A stretch of 6,610 bases of DNA from an uncultured Bacillota bacterium (GTDB lineage: Bacteria > Bacillota > UBA994 > UBA5500), in assembly GCA_937874815.1 (NCBI GenBank), contig CALNBW010000050.1:1-6610 (forward strand), read 5' to 3'. The position numbers and the translations under genes are program-made. The notes under the pieces were generated by a model. The model searched no databases. It was not told where the DNA came from and was given only the letters and a program-made list of their open reading frames with translations. Positions 5,294-6,610 of this stretch are shown here, piece after piece (positions within the stretch are counted from its first letter, which is position 1; each line of letters starts with the position of its first letter).

Positions 5294-6211
5294 CTACGCT
5301 AAATCCACAATACGAGCCCCTTGCAGATCTGGCTCTAGCAGCCAGTAGCGAGAGTCTACTTCTTCCTCCTGTGCAAAACCTGCTTGCATGGCCTCGCCAA
5401 CTAAAGATGCGTCCTGCCCTGGCCCCACCAGGGCCAATAGGGTCGGACCAGCACCAGAAATCACGCTGGCCAGCGCGCCTGCAGCTAGGGCGCGCTCCCT
5501 GACAGCATCAGCTCCCGGGATGAGCGCCAGACGATAGGGTTGGTGCAAACGATCGTCCGCAGCCTGCCGCAGCATGGTAAAATCGCCTGCCTGCAGGGCC
5601 GCTAGCAGCAAGGCCACCCGGGAGACGTTGAAGACCGCGTCTCGGCGGGAAACAGCTACTGGCAAGACTTGGCGGGCGCGCTGCGTGGAAAGCTCATAGT
5701 CGGGCGCACAAGCAACTACTTGCAGGTCGTGCGGCCAAGGGAAGCTGGCCGTTAGCACCTGATTATCGGCAATTGCCGACACAGCCAGGCCACCTAGGAG
5801 CGCTGGCGCTACATTATCTGGATGCCCCTCCAGCTCAGTGGCCATGTCCACTAGTTCTGAGCGCGGACAGAGATTACCCGCCACACGGTTAGCCAACATG
5901 AGCCCAGCTACAATTGCCGCCGCACTGCTGCCTAAGCCTCGACCCAAAGGGATAGCGTTATCCATTGTTAGAGACAAGGCTGGCGCTGAGTAGCCTACCG
6001 TGCGCCATAAATGACAAGCGGCCTGCCAAACTAAGTTACTTTCATCTTCATTCAGCACCCCTGCGCCTTCCCCCTGTACACTAAATTCCTTCCTGCTAGC
6101 TGAATGCACCACTACACTATTGTAAAGCGTTAGGCTAAGGCCTAAGCAGTCAAAACCTGGTCCTAGGTTAGCTGTTGTAGCTGGAACTAGCACCTTGAAA
6201 GCAGGCATCAT
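5294..6211 (-). CDS. thrB: Homoserine kinase
   Basis: GHMP-family kinase of 305 residues that phosphorylates homoserine with ATP to O-phosphohomoserine, the substrate of threonine synthase. Three family motifs are intact: PATTANLGPGFDCLG at 10-24, the ATP-binding glycine-serine loop PLGRGLGSSAAA at 88-99, and SGAGPT at 252-257. EGHPDNVAPALLGG at 128-141 is also characteristic of homoserine kinases. The length is normal. The start ATG (6211-6209) overlaps the TGA of thrC as ATGA, so translation is probably coupled; a second ATG follows at once (6208-6206) and could equally serve. It is cytoplasmic and lies downstream of thrC in one operon, as in hom-thrC-thrB of Bacillus. Its 3' end faces the rlmA stop with only 4 nt between them. 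Confidence 0.96.
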   Translation of the reverse strand: MMPAFKVLVPATTANLGPGFDCLGLSLTLYNSVVVHSASRKEFSVQGEGAGVLNEDESNLVWQAACHLWRTVGYSAPALSLTMDNAIPLGRGLGSSAAAIVAGLMLANRVAGNLCPRSELVDMATELEGHPDNVAPALLGGLAVSAIADNQVLTASFPWPHDLQVVACAPDYELSTQRARQVLPVAVSRRDAVFNVSRVALLLAALQAGDFTMLRQAADDRLHQPYRLALIPGADAVRERALAAGALASVISGAGPTLLALVGPGQDASLVGEAMQAGFAQEEEVDSRYWLLEPDLQGARIVDLA

Positions 6212-6213
6212 TT
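6206..6213 (-). promoter_or_regulatory. thrC-thrB ATGA stop/start overlap
   Basis: On the minus strand the thrC stop TGA (6210-6208) sits inside ATGATG, which supplies two possible thrB starts in the same frame. The nearest Shine-Dalgarno-like sequence is a modest AAGG within the last thrC codons. This layout suggests re-initiation by ribosomes that have just finished thrC. Confidence 0.7.
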
Positions 6214-6610
6214 GACCTTACCCCCCCAGATGGCCTGCAGAATGGCCTCTTTGCTGGCCGCTGTGTGCAGCGGTGCGGCCGCGCCAGCGATAGCGTTATC
6301 GGGATCCTTTAATCCGTTACCAGTCAGCACGCAGACGATGCTTGTAGGCTCCTGAAAGTAACCCTGCCGGTAGAGCTTGCGTATACCCGCTAAAGAAGCG
6401 GCGGATGCCGGCTCGCAAAAGATGCCTTCGTAGCGGCCTAGCTGACGGTAGGCCGCCAAGATTTCCTCATCGGTGACAGCATCAATCAAACCATGGGACT
6501 GTCGAGCAGCTTGAACCGCTGTCTGCCAACTGGCGGGATTGCCGATGCGAATGGCAGTGGCAATCGTCTCTGGTTCACGTATCGGCTCGCCCCGCGTAAT
6601 GGCGGCCGCC
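6208..6610 (-). CDS. thrC: Threonine synthase, C-terminal part (gene continues beyond the right edge)
   Basis: PLP-dependent enzyme of fold type II that converts O-phosphohomoserine to threonine and phosphate. About 133 C-terminal residues are present. The reading frame stays open from the stop at 6208-6210 to the window edge, with no internal stop or frameshift. The visible sequence includes RGEPIREPETIATAIRIGNP close to the edge, IDAVTDEEI, GIFCEPASAASLAG and CVLTGNGLKDPD, all typical of bacterial threonine synthases. The PLP-binding lysine and the N-terminal domain lie outside the window. The TTG at 6487-6489 is an internal leucine codon, not a start. The gene precedes and overlaps thrB; the promoter of the operon, and any hom gene, would lie to the right of the window. 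Confidence 0.95.
   Translation of the reverse strand, partial: AAAITRGEPIREPETIATAIRIGNPASWQTAVQAARQSHGLIDAVTDEEILAAYRQLGRYEGIFCEPASAASLAGIRKLYRQGYFQEPTSIVCVLTGNGLKDPDNAIAGAAAPLHTAASKEAILQAIWGGKVK

Noticed and set aside
6208..6489. A separate 93-residue protein starting at TTG 6489
   Set aside because: The same frame remains open to the window edge and the upstream residues match threonine synthase, so this is only the tail of thrC.

Overview
The window looks like chromosomal DNA from an anaerobic, mid-GC member of the Bacillota (Clostridia or Negativicutes type). The grounds are strong AGGAGG-like ribosome binding sites, use of a TTG start, a stand-alone flavodiiron protein (FprA), a thrC-thrB order as in Bacillota threonine operons, and an RlmA-type 23S rRNA methyltransferase. 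The species cannot be named from the sequence alone. Nothing indicates a phage, plasmid, insertion sequence or CRISPR array.

Layout. Positions 1-294 are a non-coding leader. It holds a perfect 14-bp inverted repeat (46-59/72-85) whose right arm runs into a consensus TATAAT (83-88). Positions 295-2808 (+) encode the most unusual gene here: a chemotaxis signalling domain (MCP hairpin) fused at its C-terminus to a complete DppA-like family 5 solute-binding domain, with no signal peptide and no membrane segment. Positions 2809-3040 separate two convergent genes and are packed with hairpins, including a likely terminator for the minus-strand gene. Positions 3041-4231 (-) encode the flavodiiron protein FprA, starting at TTG. 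Positions 4232-4401 are a divergent promoter region. Positions 4402-5289 (+) encode an RlmA-family methyltransferase. Positions 5294-6211 (-) encode homoserine kinase (thrB), and 6208-6610 (-) the C-terminal part of threonine synthase (thrC), which runs off the right edge. thrC and thrB overlap by ATGA.

How the genes relate. Only thrC-thrB form a clear operon, catalysing the last two steps of threonine synthesis. The other genes are separate units: a putative cytoplasmic chemoreceptor for dipeptide-like ligands, an O2/NO-detoxifying enzyme, and an rRNA modification enzyme. The fusion receptor keeps the MCP tip that binds CheA/CheW. By alignment from memory with E. coli DppA, it also keeps the two charged residues that clamp a dipeptide. 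The best candidate for an under-described system is therefore a one-polypeptide intracellular peptide sensor feeding the chemotaxis pathway.
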